In this document: piece by piece, positions 44,371-55,169 of the stretch
Position numbering within the stretch: position 1 is the first letter of the stretch
Layout of the letters: every line of letters starts with the position of its first letter
From: Streptococcus ictaluri 707-05
Lineage (GTDB): Bacteria; Bacillota; Bacilli; Lactobacillales; Streptococcaceae
Reading direction: 5' to 3'
Length of the DNA stretch: 64,000 nt
NCBI RefSeq assembly: GCF_000188015.2
Contig: NZ_AEUX02000006.1
Location: forward strand, 1-64,000
The notes under the pieces: generated by a model
Told to the model about the DNA's origin: nothing
The model's input: the letters and a program-made list of their open reading frames with translations, nothing else
Database searches by the model: none
Translations under genes and position numbers: made by a program

Positions 44371-44405
44371 AAAAAGCTGAATCTTTAAAGATTCAGCTTT
44401 TTTTG
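44371..44405. terminator. Bidirectional terminator between the ATPase gene and gatD
   Basis: AAAAAGCTGAATC (44371-44383) pairs perfectly with GATTCAGCTTTTT (44390-44402). With A-run and T-run on both sides it serves both convergent genes. Confidence 0.9.
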
Positions 44406-44415
44406 ATGGTTGCTT

Positions 44416-45204
44416 TTAACGATCAAATTCTGCCTTGCTTTTGATATCAGCGTATTCTTCTGCAACTTCTTGAGCAAGAATGTCCTGATAAGATGGAAGA
44501 ATGATGTCTTGTCCATATTTATTTTTGAGTGCAGTGGTTACTAGACGGTAAGCTAAATTGACATTACGAGATAGAATTGGCCCGTGGAAGTAGCTACCAT
44601 AGACATTTTTATAGTGGACGCCTTCAGTTCCATCTTCTTTATTATTACCATTTCCATAAACAACTTGACCAAGTGGTTTTTCATCTTCTGCTAAGAAGGT
44701 TCGACCTTGGTGGTTTTCAAAACCAAAATAAGTTTCATCGAATTCTTGATTATAGATTTTGATATCTCCAATAAAACGGTTCTGATTTTGATTTAGGGTA
44801 TAGTGCCCCATGACACCAATACCATCAATTTTGACACCGTTAGCTTGAACATAATATTGTCCTAAGAGTTGAAATCCACCACAAATCGCTAAAATCACTT
44901 TGTTTTTTTGAATGTAATCAGCAATAGCTTCTTTTTTAGAAGGTAAATCCTTGGCCACAATGGTCTGTTCATAGTCTTGACCACCTCCAAAGAAGACAAT
45001 ATCATATTCGTGTTGATCAAAGGGATCATCTATAGAAACAATATCAACCCTAACAGCAGCCCCAAGTTTTTCAGCCACGTATTTGAGCATGAGGACATTC
45101 CCGTTGTCCCCATAGGTGTTCATTAAATTACCATAGAAGTGAGCAATGTTAATCTGAAAAAGTGATTTTTCAGATTTGGGAGATTCTAGTGAAGTATAAG
45201 TCAT
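44416..45204 (-). CDS. gatD: Lipid II isoglutaminyl synthase, glutaminase subunit GatD
   Basis: GatD releases ammonia from glutamine for MurT, which amidates the D-glutamate of lipid II. The 262-residue protein is a class I CobB/CobQ-like glutamine amidotransferase with the nucleophile in [12 protein letters not shown] (about residue 110) and the histidine in the C-terminal half ([12 protein letters not shown]). Its start overlaps the murT stop by one base, the usual arrangement, and the pair is transcribed on the minus strand toward the shared terminator. Intact. Confidence 0.92.
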   Translation of the reverse strand: MTYTSLESPKSEKSLFQINIAHFYGNLMNTYGDNGNVLMLKYVAEKLGAAVRVDIVSIDDPFDQHEYDIVFFGGGQDYEQTIVAKDLPSKKEAIADYIQKNKVILAICGGFQLLGQYYVQANGVKIDGIGVMGHYTLNQNQNRFIGDIKIYNQEFDETYFGFENHQGRTFLAEDEKPLGQVVYGNGNNKEDGTEGVHYKNVYGSYFHGPILSRNVNLAYRLVTTALKNKYGQDIILPSYQDILAQEVAEEYADIKSKAEFDR

Positions 45205-46547
45205 TAATGCATCTCCTTTTCAACTAAATGGTGCTGAGCCAGTAGCTCACGAAAGGCAAGCATAGCAGTGTAAGTTGCTAAAATATAAGCATGCTCAGTC
45301 TCTTGCGCTTGAATTTTTTCGAAAATTGTCTCTAGGGATTCTGCTTGAGCAATCTTACTGTCATCAAATCCTGTGACACGCAGTCGCCTAGCGATTTCAG
45401 AATGTCTTACCCCACCAGCATTTATTTCTGTAATAGGCATTTGATTAATGAGTTCAAAGTCAGCGTCCCAAATCCAGCTAGTATCAATGCCATCGGCATA
45501 ATTGGCATTGAGCAATACTGAGAGGGAGAATGGAAAGTTAGCTAGACGAATCATTTCTAAGGCCTGACTAGCACCAACAGGATTCTTAATTAAAACGAGA
45601 GTACAACTTTTGTGACCTATTTTGAAGGTTTCTTGACGACCAAAAACAGCTTTACTTTTATTAAAACCTGCTTTGATGGTTTCAGGTGAAATACCAAAAT
45701 GCTCAGCCACCGCAACAGCTGCTAAGGCATTGTAGATATTATAAAGTCCACCAACATTAATGGTGTATTCTTGACCATCAATAACAAAGGAAGAGCTTTG
45801 ATGAGTGATTTGACTTAACTGCGTTAATCGATAGTCAAGGTCAGGTCTTTGAAAGTCACAATTTGGACAGGTGAAGTCTCCTAAGTTAGCATAGGTGTTC
45901 AATCGGTAGTTTAGGATATACTCGCATTTTGGACATAAAATGCCTTCTGTATTGTAGTGAGCGAGTTTTGGGTCATGCTTAGACGTATCAAAGCCATAAT
46001 ATTTAATAGGATTGACCAATTCTTTAGAAGAAAAAATAGGACTATCTCCATTAGCTAAAATGGTAGCCTCAGGTACTTGGCTTGCTCCGTCAACAATCAT
46101 TTGATAAGTGGTATATATTTCACCATAACGATCCATTTGGTCTCGGAAAATATTAGTATAAACAAAGAGACTTGGTTTCAGGTATTTGGTGACTTTTGGC
46201 AAACTAGCTTCATCAATCTCTAAAACAGCAATTTTTTTACCAGAAGGAGCTTTTTTAGCCGTTAAAAAAGTAGAGGCAATACCAGTAATCATATTGGCTC
46301 CACTTGGATTTGTTAAGACTTGCCCATAGGCTTCTTTTAAGATACCAACCGTTAGAGCAGTAGTTAGGGTTTTACCGTTGGTTCCAGTAATAACAACAAT
46401 TTCATAATCTTTAGCTAAGCTATCAAGAATGTCTTGATCAAATGAGAGGGCAAGTCGACCCGGATAGGTAGATCCTCGTCCCATTTTATTAAGAAGAGCT
46501 TGAGCTGTTTTTCCGGCGGTTACGCCTAATAGTGTCTTCAGTTTCAT
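45204..46547 (-). CDS. murT: Lipid II isoglutaminyl synthase, ligase subunit MurT
   Basis: MurT is a Mur-ligase-like ATPase that amidates lipid II with GatD. The 447-residue protein has the ATP motif TGTNGKTLT (about residue 55), the Mur central domain, a four-cysteine zinc ribbon (CPKCEYIL and CPNCDFQ, about residues 205-230) and the C-terminal DUF1727 domain with the [13 protein letters not shown] region. The amidation is essential for cell-wall cross-linking in streptococci. The start at 46547 lies 102 bases from the divergent cdaA start. Intact. Confidence 0.92.
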   Translation of the reverse strand: MKLKTLLGVTAGKTAQALLNKMGRGSTYPGRLALSFDQDILDSLAKDYEIVVITGTNGKTLTTALTVGILKEAYGQVLTNPSGANMITGIASTFLTAKKAPSGKKIAVLEIDEASLPKVTKYLKPSLFVYTNIFRDQMDRYGEIYTTYQMIVDGASQVPEATILANGDSPIFSSKELVNPIKYYGFDTSKHDPKLAHYNTEGILCPKCEYILNYRLNTYANLGDFTCPNCDFQRPDLDYRLTQLSQITHQSSSFVIDGQEYTINVGGLYNIYNALAAVAVAEHFGISPETIKAGFNKSKAVFGRQETFKIGHKSCTLVLIKNPVGASQALEMIRLANFPFSLSVLLNANYADGIDTSWIWDADFELINQMPITEINAGGVRHSEIARRLRVTGFDDSKIAQAESLETIFEKIQAQETEHAYILATYTAMLAFRELLAQHHLVEKEMH

Positions 46548-46649
46548 GTTTTTATTTTATCACAAGTTACTAAATTTTAGATAGAGAAAAACATCACTAA
46601 ACATGATATAATGATATTGGTATCTATTTTACATAGAAATGAGAGTTGT

Positions 46650-47501
46650 ATGAGTAATTTATCAAATATAGACGCAGAATTTTTACTAAGCCTCTTTGAC
46701 GATCCCTGGTTGCTAGCAGTTCATCTCTTTGACATTCTCATTGTGGCTTACTTAATCTATCGCTTTATCAGAGCTCTGGCTGGAACTAAGATTATGTCTT
46801 TGGTTCAAGGAGTTATTTTCTTTATTATTATTCGTTTTGTGGCTGAATGGATTGGCTTTACGACCATCACCTATTTAATGAATCAGGTCATTACCTATGG
46901 AGTCATTGCTGGTGTGGTTATCTTTGCTCCAGAAATTCGTGCCGGGTTAGAAAAGTTTGGACGCTCTACTCAGGTCTTTCTTCAGAAACAAACACTTAGC
47001 AGTGAGGAAATACTTGTAGAAGCCTTAATTAAATCCGTAGCCTATATGAGTCCGCGTAAAATTGGGGCTTTGATTGCCATAGAGCAGACCCAAACCCTTC
47101 AAGAATATATTGCGACAGGAATTCCTTTAAATGCGGAGATTTCCAATCAATTACTAATTAATATTTTTATCCCAAACACTCCATTGCATGATGGGGCCGT
47201 CGTTATATCTCAAAAGAAGATTGTGGCTGCTAGTGCTTACTTACCTCTATCAGAATCAATGAATATTTCAAAAGAATTCGGGACACGACATCGTGCTGCC
47301 ATTGGACTTTCAGAGCACTCAGATGCTTTGACCATAATTGTTTCTGAAGAAACAGGAGCTATTTCTGTTGCTCGCAAAGGTCAGTTTTTACATGATTTAT
47401 CAATGGAAGAATTTGAGACTGTTTTACGAACACATCTAGTCACTGATATCAATAGCTCATTAACTTGGTATCAAAAATTGTTAGGAGGAAAAGCTAAATG
47501 A
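46650..47501 (+). CDS. cdaA: Diadenylate cyclase CdaA
   Basis: CdaA makes c-di-AMP, which controls potassium and osmolyte balance. The 283-residue protein has three N-terminal membrane segments (about residues 20-38, 45-62 and 70-90) and the DAC domain with LHDGAVVIS (DGA, about residue 181) and GTRHRAAIG (RHR, about 212). It starts at ATG 46650; an in-frame ATG at 46611 lies within the promoter region TGATATAATGATA. The gene overlaps cdaR by four bases and glmM follows, the standard operon. Also called dacA. Confidence 0.93.
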   Translation: MSNLSNIDAEFLLSLFDDPWLLAVHLFDILIVAYLIYRFIRALAGTKIMSLVQGVIFFIIIRFVAEWIGFTTITYLMNQVITYGVIAGVVIFAPEIRAGLEKFGRSTQVFLQKQTLSSEEILVEALIKSVAYMSPRKIGALIAIEQTQTLQEYIATGIPLNAEISNQLLINIFIPNTPLHDGAVVISQKKIVAASAYLPLSESMNISKEFGTRHRAAIGLSEHSDALTIIVSEETGAISVARKGQFLHDLSMEEFETVLRTHLVTDINSSLTWYQKLLGGKAK

Positions 47502-48454
47502 AACGTTTTTTAAATAGCCGTCTATGGCTAGGCTTAGTCTCTGTTTTCTTTGCTATCCTTTTGTTTTTGACAGCAGCTTCAAGTAACCATAAAAATTCAG
47601 GCTCTCAAATTTATAGTCCGATTGAAACGTATACTCATAGTTTAAAAGATGTTCCAATTGAAATGAAATATGATAGTCATAAGTATTTTATTAGTGGCTA
47701 TTCCTATGGAGCAGGAGTCTATTTAACCTCAACCAATCGAATTAAGTTGGATTCTGAAGTTAATAGTGATACGCGTAGCTTTAAAATTGTTGCTGATTTG
47801 ACCAAAAGCAAGCCTGGAACAGCTATGGTTAATCTAAAGGTTGAAAATTTACCTTCTGGAGTAACGGCCACTATTTCCCCTGACAAGGTATCTGTGACTA
47901 TTGGTAAGAAAGTGACTAAAGAATTTCCGGTGAGAGGTAGAGTTGACAATAAGCAGATTGCAAATGGTTATGACATCAATAAAATTGAAACGGGAATTGA
48001 TAAAGCTGAAGTAACCAGTGATGAGTCCACTATTGCGTTAATAGATCATGTTGTTGCTAAATTGCCTGATGATGAAGTTTTGTCTGCCAATTACAGTAGT
48101 CGGGTGACTTTGCAAGCTGTTTCAGCAGATGGTACCATCTTGGCAAGTGCAATTGACCCTGCTAAGGCTAATTTGGCAGTTACGGTCAAGAAAATTACCA
48201 AATCCTTCCCAATACGTGTCGAAGCTGTTGGGGTCATGGATGATAGTCTATCAGATATCCAATATAAATTGTCTAAGCAAACGGCTATTATTTCAGGAAG
48301 TCGGGAAGTTCTTGATAGTATAGATGAAATTGTTGCAGAAGTTAATATTTCGGATGTCACTAAGAACACTAGTAAAACAGTTAGTCTCTCCTCAAGTCAG
48401 GTATCAATAGAACCTTCGGTAGTGACTGTTCAGTTGACAACCACAAAAAAATAA
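47498..48454 (+). CDS. cdaR: CdaA regulatory protein CdaR (YbbR domains)
   Basis: CdaR is anchored next to CdaA and modulates c-di-AMP synthesis. The 318-residue protein has an N-terminal membrane segment (residues 8-26, LWLGLVSVFFAILLFLTAAS) and several YbbR repeats on the outside (about 45-310), each with conserved beta strands such as KEFPVRGRVDN and KSFPIRVEAVG. It overlaps the cdaA stop (ATGA). Intact, usual length. Confidence 0.9.
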   Translation: MKRFLNSRLWLGLVSVFFAILLFLTAASSNHKNSGSQIYSPIETYTHSLKDVPIEMKYDSHKYFISGYSYGAGVYLTSTNRIKLDSEVNSDTRSFKIVADLTKSKPGTAMVNLKVENLPSGVTATISPDKVSVTIGKKVTKEFPVRGRVDNKQIANGYDINKIETGIDKAEVTSDESTIALIDHVVAKLPDDEVLSANYSSRVTLQAVSADGTILASAIDPAKANLAVTVKKITKSFPIRVEAVGVMDDSLSDIQYKLSKQTAIISGSREVLDSIDEIVAEVNISDVTKNTSKTVSLSSSQVSIEPSVVTVQLTTTKK

Positions 48455-48507
48455 TGGATAATAACTAGGAAAATTGAATGGAGGAAGCCTAAGGGCTTAT
48501 ATAAATT

Positions 48508-49860
48508 ATGGGAAAATATTTTGGAACAGACGGCGTTCGGGGTGAAGCAAACGTTGAGCTGACGCCAGAGTTGGCATTTAAACTAGGCCGATTTGGTGGC
48601 TACGTTTTGAGCCAACATGAAACAGAAAGACCAAAGGTTTTTGTTGCGCGTGATACGCGTATCTCAGGAGAGTTATTAGAATCAGCTCTTATTGCTGGTT
48701 TATTGTCTGTTGGTATTGAAGTTTATAAATTAGATGTTCTTGCCACTCCAGGTGTTTCATATTTGGTACGAACTGAAAAAGCAAGCGCTGGAGTAATGAT
48801 TTCTGCTAGTCACAATCCAGCCTTAGATAATGGCATCAAATTCTTTGGTAATGACGGCTTTAAATTGGCAGATGAACAAGAACTGGAGATTGAAGCTCTC
48901 TTAGATGCTCAAGAAGATAACCTGCCGCGTCCTAGTGCAGAAGGCTTAGGGACTTTGGTTGATTACCCAGAAGGACTTCGTAAATACGAAAAATTCTTAG
49001 TCGCAACTGGAATTGATTTAGAAGGAATGAAGGTTGCTCTTGATACAGCAAATGGAGCAGCTTCTGTATCTGCTCGAGACATCTTTTTGGATTTAAATGC
49101 TGATATCTCAGTTATCGGAGAAAAGCCAAATGGTTTAAATATCAATGACGGTGTCGGATCAACCCATCCAGAACAATTGCAAGAATTGGTTAAAGAGTCT
49201 GGTTCTGATATCGGACTTGCCTTTGATGGTGATAGTGACCGATTAATTGCGGTTGATGAGAATGGTGACATTGTTGATGGTGATCGAATCATGTTTATTC
49301 TTGGGAAGTACCTTTCTGAAAAGGGACTCTTGGTAAAAAACACCATTGTTACAACTGTTATGTCAAACTTAGGTTTTCATAAAGCACTAGATGCATCTGG
49401 CATCAATAAAGAGATTACTGCAGTTGGTGACCGTTACGTAGTCGAAGAAATGCGTCGCTCAGGTTATAATCTGGGTGGTGAGCAATCTGGCCATGTTATT
49501 ATCATGGATTATAACACAACGGGTGATGGACAACTAACAGCTATTCAGTTGACAAAAGTCATGAAAGAAACTGGAAAAAAACTGTCAGAGCTAGCGGCTC
49601 AAGTAACCATTTATCCCCAAAAATTAGTTAATATTCGTGTGGAAAATAGTATGAAGGACAAGGCAACTGAAGTCCCAGCTATTGCAGAAGTTATTGCTAA
49701 AATGGAAGCAGAGATGGACGGAAATGGTCGTATCTTAGTTCGTCCAAGCGGAACAGAACCATTGTTACGGGTGATGGCTGAAGCACCAACGGATGAAGCA
49801 GTCGATTATTATGTCGATACTATCGCTGATGTCGTTCGTGCTGAAATAGGAATTGATTAA
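48508..49860 (+). CDS. glmM: Phosphoglucosamine mutase
   Basis: GlmM converts glucosamine-6-phosphate to glucosamine-1-phosphate for cell-wall precursor synthesis and also interacts with CdaA. The 450-residue protein has the active serine loop [14 protein letters not shown] (serine about residue 101), the metal loop DGDSDR (about 241) and the phosphate-binding [10 protein letters not shown] (about 412). Last gene of the cdaA-cdaR-glmM operon, with a terminator directly after. Intact. Confidence 0.95.
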   Translation: MGKYFGTDGVRGEANVELTPELAFKLGRFGGYVLSQHETERPKVFVARDTRISGELLESALIAGLLSVGIEVYKLDVLATPGVSYLVRTEKASAGVMISASHNPALDNGIKFFGNDGFKLADEQELEIEALLDAQEDNLPRPSAEGLGTLVDYPEGLRKYEKFLVATGIDLEGMKVALDTANGAASVSARDIFLDLNADISVIGEKPNGLNINDGVGSTHPEQLQELVKESGSDIGLAFDGDSDRLIAVDENGDIVDGDRIMFILGKYLSEKGLLVKNTIVTTVMSNLGFHKALDASGINKEITAVGDRYVVEEMRRSGYNLGGEQSGHVIIMDYNTTGDGQLTAIQLTKVMKETGKKLSELAAQVTIYPQKLVNIRVENSMKDKATEVPAIAEVIAKMEAEMDGNGRILVRPSGTEPLLRVMAEAPTDEAVDYYVDTIADVVRAEIGID

Positions 49861-49865
49861 TTTAA

Positions 49866-49893
49866 AAAAGTGTCGTGCAAACGGCACTTTTAA
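49866..49893 (+). terminator. Terminator after glmM
   Basis: AAAAGTGTCG (49866-49875) pairs with CGGCACTTTT (49882-49891) with one G-U pair. The T-run is short. Confidence 0.7.
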
Positions 49894-49928
49894 CTCGTTT
49901 AAGGCTTTAAAAGAAATGGGAAAAAATC

Positions 49929-50099
49929 ATGGACAAAAAAGATAGCATCCAAAAGGTGGCAAAAGAGTTGGGTCCTGAGGCAGGTCGTTTTTATCAAAAC
50001 ATGATTGAGGACTTCCAAAAAGGCTATGCCGATTATGTTTTTCAAACTGATAAAATAGAAACTCAAGCTAGACGGCTTAAGCACTTGGGCAAAAGCTGA
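49929..50099 (+). CDS. Small protein of unknown function next to the IS3 element
   Basis: The reading frame encodes 56 residues (MDKKDSIQKVAKELGPEAGR at the start), hydrophilic and helical, and ends three bases before the left end of the insertion sequence. The ribosome binding site is weak (AAATGGGAAAA). It may be complete, or its 3' end may have been changed by the insertion. No family is recognised. Confidence 0.5.
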   Translation: MDKKDSIQKVAKELGPEAGRFYQNMIEDFQKGYADYVFQTDKIETQARRLKHLGKS

Positions 50100-50164
50100 A
50101 TAGGTTACACTAAACTAGACAGAATTTATAAAGTGTTCTACACTAAAGAAAATAGGAGAATATT

Positions 50165-50455
50165 ATGTCTAGAAAAATACGTCGCCACTTCACCGATGAC
50201 TTTAAGCAACAAATCGTTGACCTTCACAATGCAGGGATGAAACGAAGTGAGCTTATCAAAGAATATGAGTTAACCCCATCAACCTTCGATAAGTGGGTAC
50301 GTCAGGCTAAAACAACTGGTTCCTTTAAAACTATTGATAATCTTACAGATGAGCAGCGTGAACTGATTGAACTCCGAAAGCGTAATAAAGAACTCGAAAT
50401 GCAGTTAGATATCCTAAAGCAAGCGGCGGTGATTATGGCACGAAAAGAGAAGTAA
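50165..50455 (+). CDS. IS3-family transposase OrfA
   Basis: The 96-residue protein has a helix-turn-helix (about residues 8-45, RRHFTDDFKQQIVDLH and STFDKWVRQAK) and a leucine-zipper-like C-terminus (ELIELRKRNKELEMQLDILK). It binds the element ends. Near its end the run CGAAAAG (50441-50447) could allow a -1 frameshift into the orfB frame, the usual way IS3 elements make the OrfAB fusion. It starts after AATAGGAGAATATT. Intact. Confidence 0.88.
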   Translation: MSRKIRRHFTDDFKQQIVDLHNAGMKRSELIKEYELTPSTFDKWVRQAKTTGSFKTIDNLTDEQRELIELRKRNKELEMQLDILKQAAVIMARKEK

Positions 50456-51269
50456 TCACTGCTAATAAAGACAAATATAGCATTTCAGCCATGTGTCGTT
50501 GGTTGAACATTCCTCGTTCTAGCTATTACTACAAGGCTGTTAAACCAGTCTCTGAAGCGGAACTTGAAGAAAATATCAAAGCTATTTTTCTCGAAAGTAA
50601 GGCCAGATACGGGGCTAGGAAAATCAAGAAATGTTTGGAAAATGAAGGCATCCAGCTGTCTCGTCGTCGGATTCGTCGCATCATGCACAAACTCAACTTA
50701 GTATCCGTTTATCAGAAAGCAGCCTTCAAGCCACATTCAAAAGGGAGAATGTGGCAGCTATTCCTAATCACTTAGCCAGACAATTTCATCAAGAAAAGCC
50801 TCTAAATGCTTTAGTAACAGACTTAACCTACGTTCGTGTCGGTAATAGCTGGGCTTATGTTTGCTTGATTATTGATCTCTTCAATCGTGAAATCATCGGT
50901 TTGTCAGTTGGTTGGCATAAGACCGCCGAATTGGTTAAACAAGCGATTCAGAGCATCCCTTACGCTCTGACCAAGGTCAAGATCTTCCATTCTGATCGTG
51001 GGAAGGAGTTTGATAATCAGCTGATTGATGACATGTTGGAAGCTTTTGGAATCAATCGTTCTCTAAGCCAAGCAGGCTGTCCCTATGACAATGCGGTAGC
51101 TGAGAGCACCTATCGCGCTTTCAAAATTGAATTTATTCATCAAGAAACCTTTCAGTCACTGGAAGAATTAATCCTTAAAACGAAAGATTATGTGCACTGG
51201 TGGAATTACCATCGCATTCATGGCAGTCTCAACTACCAGACACCCATGACATGGAGATTAATTGCTTAA
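50443..51269 (+). pseudogene. IS3-family transposase OrfB, frameshifted
   Basis: OrfB carries the DDE catalytic core. The first part (open from about 50443, ATG 50491) has an HTH_21-type region (ARYGARKIKKCLENEG). The frame fails at 50748-50749; adding one A (AGAAATG for AGAATG) connects it to the rveA integrase core: VTDLTYVRV (first D), HSDRGKEFDN (second D), and a GCPYDNAVAESTYRAFKIE (E). All three acidic residues survive but lie beyond the break. The element is probably unable to move by itself. Confidence 0.85.
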
Positions 51270-51356
51270 AGAAAAAAGCACTTTATAAATGTTGTACAGA
51301 AAAGTGTTGCCTTTTCAAGCTTCCTTAGATTAGAAAAGAAGCCTTCTTACTACATC

Positions 51357-51758
51357 ATGCCTTTAGCAAAAGAAATAAAAACCTCATCTTTACGAGCAAA
51401 TTTTCCTATACACAGCTATGGCTTTGATTACTCAGAAACTGCTTCTGATATCACTTATCAGATGTTACGTAATGGTGTTAGGATAGCGCTCTTTTACTTC
51501 AAAGAAAATCATTCAAGTTTACAGTGTGAGTTGGCCTTGTCATCTTTTAATGTTAATAATGAAGAAGCTAACGTATGTAGACAAGTATTGGAAAGATTCC
51601 TTAAAGAAGTAAGCAGCCAAACACAAGTAGTCATCCAGCTTTTGAAAAAAGAGGCAGCATTTAAAGACCTCCTCACAGCATTAGGATTTACTCTGATACA
51701 AGATAGTAAAACTAGCGGTGAGATTGTTACAATGACAAAAGAAATCACTACCAAATAG
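51357..51758 (+). CDS. Small protein resembling the DUF1831 family
   Basis: The 133-residue protein has alternating strands and helices typical of the DUF1831 fold; the family call is tentative. It starts at ATG 51357 without a good ribosome binding site, 46 bases after the right end of the IS3 element, so the insertion may have removed its promoter or original 5' end. It precedes hemW, from which it is separated by 60 bases containing a TATAAT-like box (GGTATAATAAGG). Confidence 0.6.
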   Translation: MPLAKEIKTSSLRANFPIHSYGFDYSETASDITYQMLRNGVRIALFYFKENHSSLQCELALSSFNVNNEEANVCRQVLERFLKEVSSQTQVVIQLLKKEAAFKDLLTALGFTLIQDSKTSGEIVTMTKEITTK

Positions 51759-51818
51759 GACTGAGAAAATTGAAATTAGGGACAAGGTATTTTAAAGGGA
51801 AAATGGTATAATAAGGTC

Positions 51819-52949
51819 ATGTCAAAGAAACCTACATCAGCCTATGTGCATATTCCATTTTGTACTCAAATTTGTTATTACTGTGATTTTTCAAAAGTCT
51901 TTATCAAAAATCAACCTGTCGATGCCTATCTCGAGGCCTTGATTAAAGAATTCGACTCCTATCACATTAGGGATTTAAAAACGCTCTATATTGGTGGGGG
52001 AACACCAACCTCTATAACTGCTGAACAACTGGATTACCTTCTTTCTAACCTTCAAAAAAATCTTAATCTGGACATGCTAGAAGAGTTTACTATTGAAGCT
52101 AATCCTGGTGATTTAAGTGATGATAAGATTGAGGTGTTAAAAAAGTCAGCTGTCAATCGCATTTCCTTGGGTGTTCAGACCTTTAATGACAAGCACTTAA
52201 AGCAAATTGGGCGCAGTCATAATGAAGCTCAGATTTACGATACTATTCATAAACTCAAGGCTGCTGGATTCCACAATATATCAATTGATTTGATTTATGC
52301 CTTGCCAGGTCAAACCTTAGAAGAGGTCAAAGAAAATGTCTCTAAAGCTATTGCCTTGGATATCCCTCACCTTAGTCTCTATAGTTTGATTCTAGAGCAC
52401 CACACGGTCTTCATGAATAAAATGCGTCGCGGTAAATTAAATCTGCCAACCGAAGACTTAGAAGCTGAGATGTTTGACTATATTATTGCTGAGATGGAAG
52501 CTCATGGCTTTGAACACTATGAAATTTCAAATTTCACTAAAAAAGGGTTTGAAAGTCGCCACAATCTCATGTACTGGAATAATGACGAGTATTTTGGATG
52601 TGGGGCGGGTGCTTCTGGTTATTTAAATGGCGTACGCTATCGTAACCGAGTTCCGATACAACATTATCTTAAAACTGTTTCAGAAGGAAATGCAAGACTC
52701 AGTGAAGAATTTCTGACAACAGAAGAGATGATGGAAGAAGAGCTATTTCTAGGACTTCGTAAAAAAACGGGTGTTTCTGTTCAAAAATTTCAAGAACGTT
52801 TCGACATTTCTTTCCAAGAACGATACGGAAGTATCGTCAAGGATTTACAAGATCAAGGATTGCTAGCTAAAGATGATGCCTTTATCAGAATGACAAAAAG
52901 AGGACTCTTCTTAGGTGACTCAGTGGCGGAGAAATTTATTTTAAAATAG
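51819..52949 (+). CDS. hemW: Radical SAM heme chaperone HemW
   Basis: HemW binds heme and a 4Fe-4S cluster and delivers heme to target enzymes; older annotations call it oxygen-independent coproporphyrinogen oxidase. The 376-residue protein has the radical-SAM motif CTQICYYCDF (about residue 16), GGGTPT (about 60) and the HemN C-terminal domain. It lacks the extra cysteine of true HemN (CYYCDF without a following C). It starts about four bases after AAGG, and the thioesterase gene follows directly. Intact. Confidence 0.9.
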   Translation: MSKKPTSAYVHIPFCTQICYYCDFSKVFIKNQPVDAYLEALIKEFDSYHIRDLKTLYIGGGTPTSITAEQLDYLLSNLQKNLNLDMLEEFTIEANPGDLSDDKIEVLKKSAVNRISLGVQTFNDKHLKQIGRSHNEAQIYDTIHKLKAAGFHNISIDLIYALPGQTLEEVKENVSKAIALDIPHLSLYSLILEHHTVFMNKMRRGKLNLPTEDLEAEMFDYIIAEMEAHGFEHYEISNFTKKGFESRHNLMYWNNDEYFGCGAGASGYLNGVRYRNRVPIQHYLKTVSEGNARLSEEFLTTEEMMEEELFLGLRKKTGVSVQKFQERFDISFQERYGSIVKDLQDQGLLAKDDAFIRMTKRGLFLGDSVAEKFILK

Positions 52950-52958
52950 GAGATGATT

Positions 52959-53729
52959 ATGGGCTTAACTTATAGTGAGGATTTCAAAGTTGACTTTGAT
53001 TTTTGCGATCTTAAAGAGGATATCAAGTTACCACTTTTCTTGTCCTATTGTCTTTCAGTCTCAAGAAGACAGTCTCTTAGTTTAAATCGTAGCGATGATT
53101 ATCTTCATAAGCACTGGGTCTTGAGTTGGATAGTGACTGATTATGACATCAGTATTAATCGCTTGCCTCATTTTAATGAAACCATTCGTATTGAAACGCA
53201 AGCTATTGCTTACAACCGATTATTTTGTTACCGTAAATTTCATATCTATGATCAGTCAGGAAACGTTTTGATGGATATTTTGGCATATTTTGCCCTCATG
53301 AATCCAATCACTCGAAGAGTTGCTCAAATACCAGATGACTTAGTGAGTCCTTATCAGGCACCATTAATCAAAAAAATGCCTCGCTCTCCAAAAATGAAGA
53401 AGCTTGAAAAATCTGTTATTCAGCTTTATAAGGTACGTTATTTTGATATTGATATGAATGGACATGTCAATAATAGTAAGTATTTGGATTGGATGTATGA
53501 TGCTCTAGGTGATGACTTTCTTCAAAACCACAGACCAATCCATCTAACCTTGAAATACCTCAAAGAAGTCTCTGCTGGAGGTCAAATTAGCTCAGCCTAT
53601 CACCTAGATGGCATGACCTCATATCATGACATATTGTCTGAGGGTCAATACCATGCCCAAGCCATGATTAAATGGCAAAAAATAGAAAAAGAAAGTGAGA
53701 TTAACCATTGCCCTATAAAGGTTATTTAA
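52959..53729 (+). CDS. Acyl-ACP thioesterase
   Basis: The 256-residue protein is a two-hot-dog-domain acyl-ACP thioesterase of the FatA type: the first half contains [19 protein letters not shown], the second [24 protein letters not shown], with the catalytic asparagine and histidine in DMNGHVNNS. It releases fatty acids from acyl carrier protein. The start is ATG 52959, six bases after AGGAG; an ATG at 52953 is too near. The end overlaps the HAD gene by 22 bases. Intact. Confidence 0.85.
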   Translation: MGLTYSEDFKVDFDFCDLKEDIKLPLFLSYCLSVSRRQSLSLNRSDDYLHKHWVLSWIVTDYDISINRLPHFNETIRIETQAIAYNRLFCYRKFHIYDQSGNVLMDILAYFALMNPITRRVAQIPDDLVSPYQAPLIKKMPRSPKMKKLEKSVIQLYKVRYFDIDMNGHVNNSKYLDWMYDALGDDFLQNHRPIHLTLKYLKEVSAGGQISSAYHLDGMTSYHDILSEGQYHAQAMIKWQKIEKESEINHCPIKVI

Positions 53730-54472
53730 TTGATTTAGATGGAACTATTTACCAAGGGAAAAACCGTATCCCAGCCGGTGAGCGCTTTATTGAACGATTA
53801 CAGAAACAACATATCCCTTATTTGTTGGTGACTAATAATACCACAAGAACGCCTGAAATGATCCAAGACATGCTTGCTAGCCAGTTTAATGTTCAGACTT
53901 CTCTTGAAAGTATTTATACAGCTACAATGGCAACGGTTGATTATATGAATGACATGAACCGTGGCAAGAGCATCTACGTTATCGGTGAATTGGGACTAAA
54001 GACAGCAATAGCAGAAGCAGGATATGTAGAAGATAAGCAAAATCCAGCTTACGTGGTAGTTGGCTTAGATAGTCAGGTAACCTATGAGATGCTAGCTATT
54101 GCCACTCTAGCTATTCAAAAGGGAGCTCTTTTTATTGGCACTAATCCCGATTTAAATATTCCTACTGAACGTGGCTTAATGCCTGGGGCAGGTTCTTTAA
54201 ATGCCCTGCTAGAAGCAGCTACTCGTGTCAAACCGGTCTTTATTGGGAAACCAAACGCTATTATTATGAACAAAGCTTTGGAAGTCTTAGGAGTGGAGCG
54301 TTCGCAAACAGCTATGGTAGGAGATAATTACCTAACAGATATTATGGCAGGCATTCAAAATGATATTGCTACAATCTTGGTAACCACTGGATTTACCAGT
54401 CCAGAAGAAGTTCCCAACTTACCAATGCAGCCGGGTCATGTTTTAGCAAGCCTTGATGAGTGGGCGTTATGA
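53708..54472 (+). CDS. HAD-superfamily phosphatase, NagD-like
   Basis: The 254-residue protein is a class IIA HAD hydrolase of the TIGR01457 type: motif [13 protein letters not shown] (residues 6-17), motif [11 protein letters not shown] (about 42), a cap domain, motif [11 protein letters not shown] (about 180) and motif [11 protein letters not shown] (about 204). It removes phosphate from small metabolites, substrate unknown. The start is TTG 53708, nine bases after GAAAGTGAG and overlapping the thioesterase gene; the DLDGT motif is so near the start that no later start is possible. Confidence 0.88.
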   Translation: MPYKGYLIDLDGTIYQGKNRIPAGERFIERLQKQHIPYLLVTNNTTRTPEMIQDMLASQFNVQTSLESIYTATMATVDYMNDMNRGKSIYVIGELGLKTAIAEAGYVEDKQNPAYVVVGLDSQVTYEMLAIATLAIQKGALFIGTNPDLNIPTERGLMPGAGSLNALLEAATRVKPVFIGKPNAIIMNKALEVLGVERSQTAMVGDNYLTDIMAGIQNDIATILVTTGFTSPEEVPNLPMQPGHVLASLDEWAL

Positions 54473-55107
54473 TGAAAGAAAAAGTTCTTCTTTTCATGAC
54501 TTGGTTATGGCTCCTATCGGGAGCTGTTCTAGCAACTATTTATTTAGCTTGGCTAGCCTATCCTTTAGTGATAGACCATCTTAAGATTGATCAAGTGGTT
54601 TTGATGACACCAAAATCAATATGGTTTAATTTTAATACCTTAATGGTTTATTTAACGAATCCTTCTGTTTCAAAGTTACATTTGGCTAGCTTCTCATCGT
54701 CATTTGAAGGACTTAGTCACTTCAAAGATGTCAAATGGCTCTTTCGTTTTTGCCAATTGGTCTTTTTAAGTTTAAGTGTGCCTTCAGTTCGTTTTCTTAG
54801 GAGACAAAGGGGACAAGCAGACTCTTTTACCCTGAGAAGCTTTTTTTTGAAAGCAGCTCTTTTGCCAATACTCATCGCTTTTATGGCTCTTTTTATTGGA
54901 TTCGACCAGTTTTTTATTCTCTTTCATCACATTCTTTTTGCAGGCAAGACGAATTGGACTTTTGATCCTTTAAGAGATCCTGTTATTTGGATATTGCCAG
55001 AAACCTTCTTTATGTATTGTTTCATTGCTTTTTTCATCATTTACGAAGTTTTCATGTGTGGGATTATTGTTACCAATGGTATAAAAAGACCACAAAAATC
55101 TTTCTAA
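54469..55107 (+). CDS. Integral membrane protein of the TIGR01906 (DUF1461) type
   Basis: The 212-residue protein has four membrane segments (about residues 8-32, 88-105, 118-145 and 175-200) with conserved [30 protein letters not shown] between the last two (cited in part: the FHxxxF and WxFDPxxDPVI pieces). The family is of unknown function, although relatives have been linked to lipoprotein processing. It begins with ATGATG overlapping the HAD stop, the usual neighbour in streptococci. Intact. Confidence 0.82.
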   Translation: MMKEKVLLFMTWLWLLSGAVLATIYLAWLAYPLVIDHLKIDQVVLMTPKSIWFNFNTLMVYLTNPSVSKLHLASFSSSFEGLSHFKDVKWLFRFCQLVFLSLSVPSVRFLRRQRGQADSFTLRSFFLKAALLPILIAFMALFIGFDQFFILFHHILFAGKTNWTFDPLRDPVIWILPETFFMYCFIAFFIIYEVFMCGIIVTNGIKRPQKSF

Positions 55108-55169
55108 TCAAGATCAGCTAATGAATCTTTTATTCGTGTTATAATAAAAGAAAAGCAGTGAGGTATCTT

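Larger units (their letters stand above)
50103..51311 (+). mobile_element. IS3-family insertion sequence, about 1.2 kb
   Basis: The left end GGTTACACTAAACTAGACAG (50103 onward, continuing through ATTTATAAAGTG) and the inverted right end GGCAACACTTTTCTGTACAA (51311 backward, also continuing through ATTTATAAAGTG) agree at about 23 of 33 positions, including a shared 12-base block. Between them lie orfA and a broken orfB. No clear target duplication was seen. The exact terminal bases are uncertain by a few positions. Confidence 0.75.

Noticed and set aside
50090..51320. Target-site duplication of the IS3 element
   Set aside because: The bases flanking 50103 and 51311 do not form a convincing direct repeat of three to five bases.
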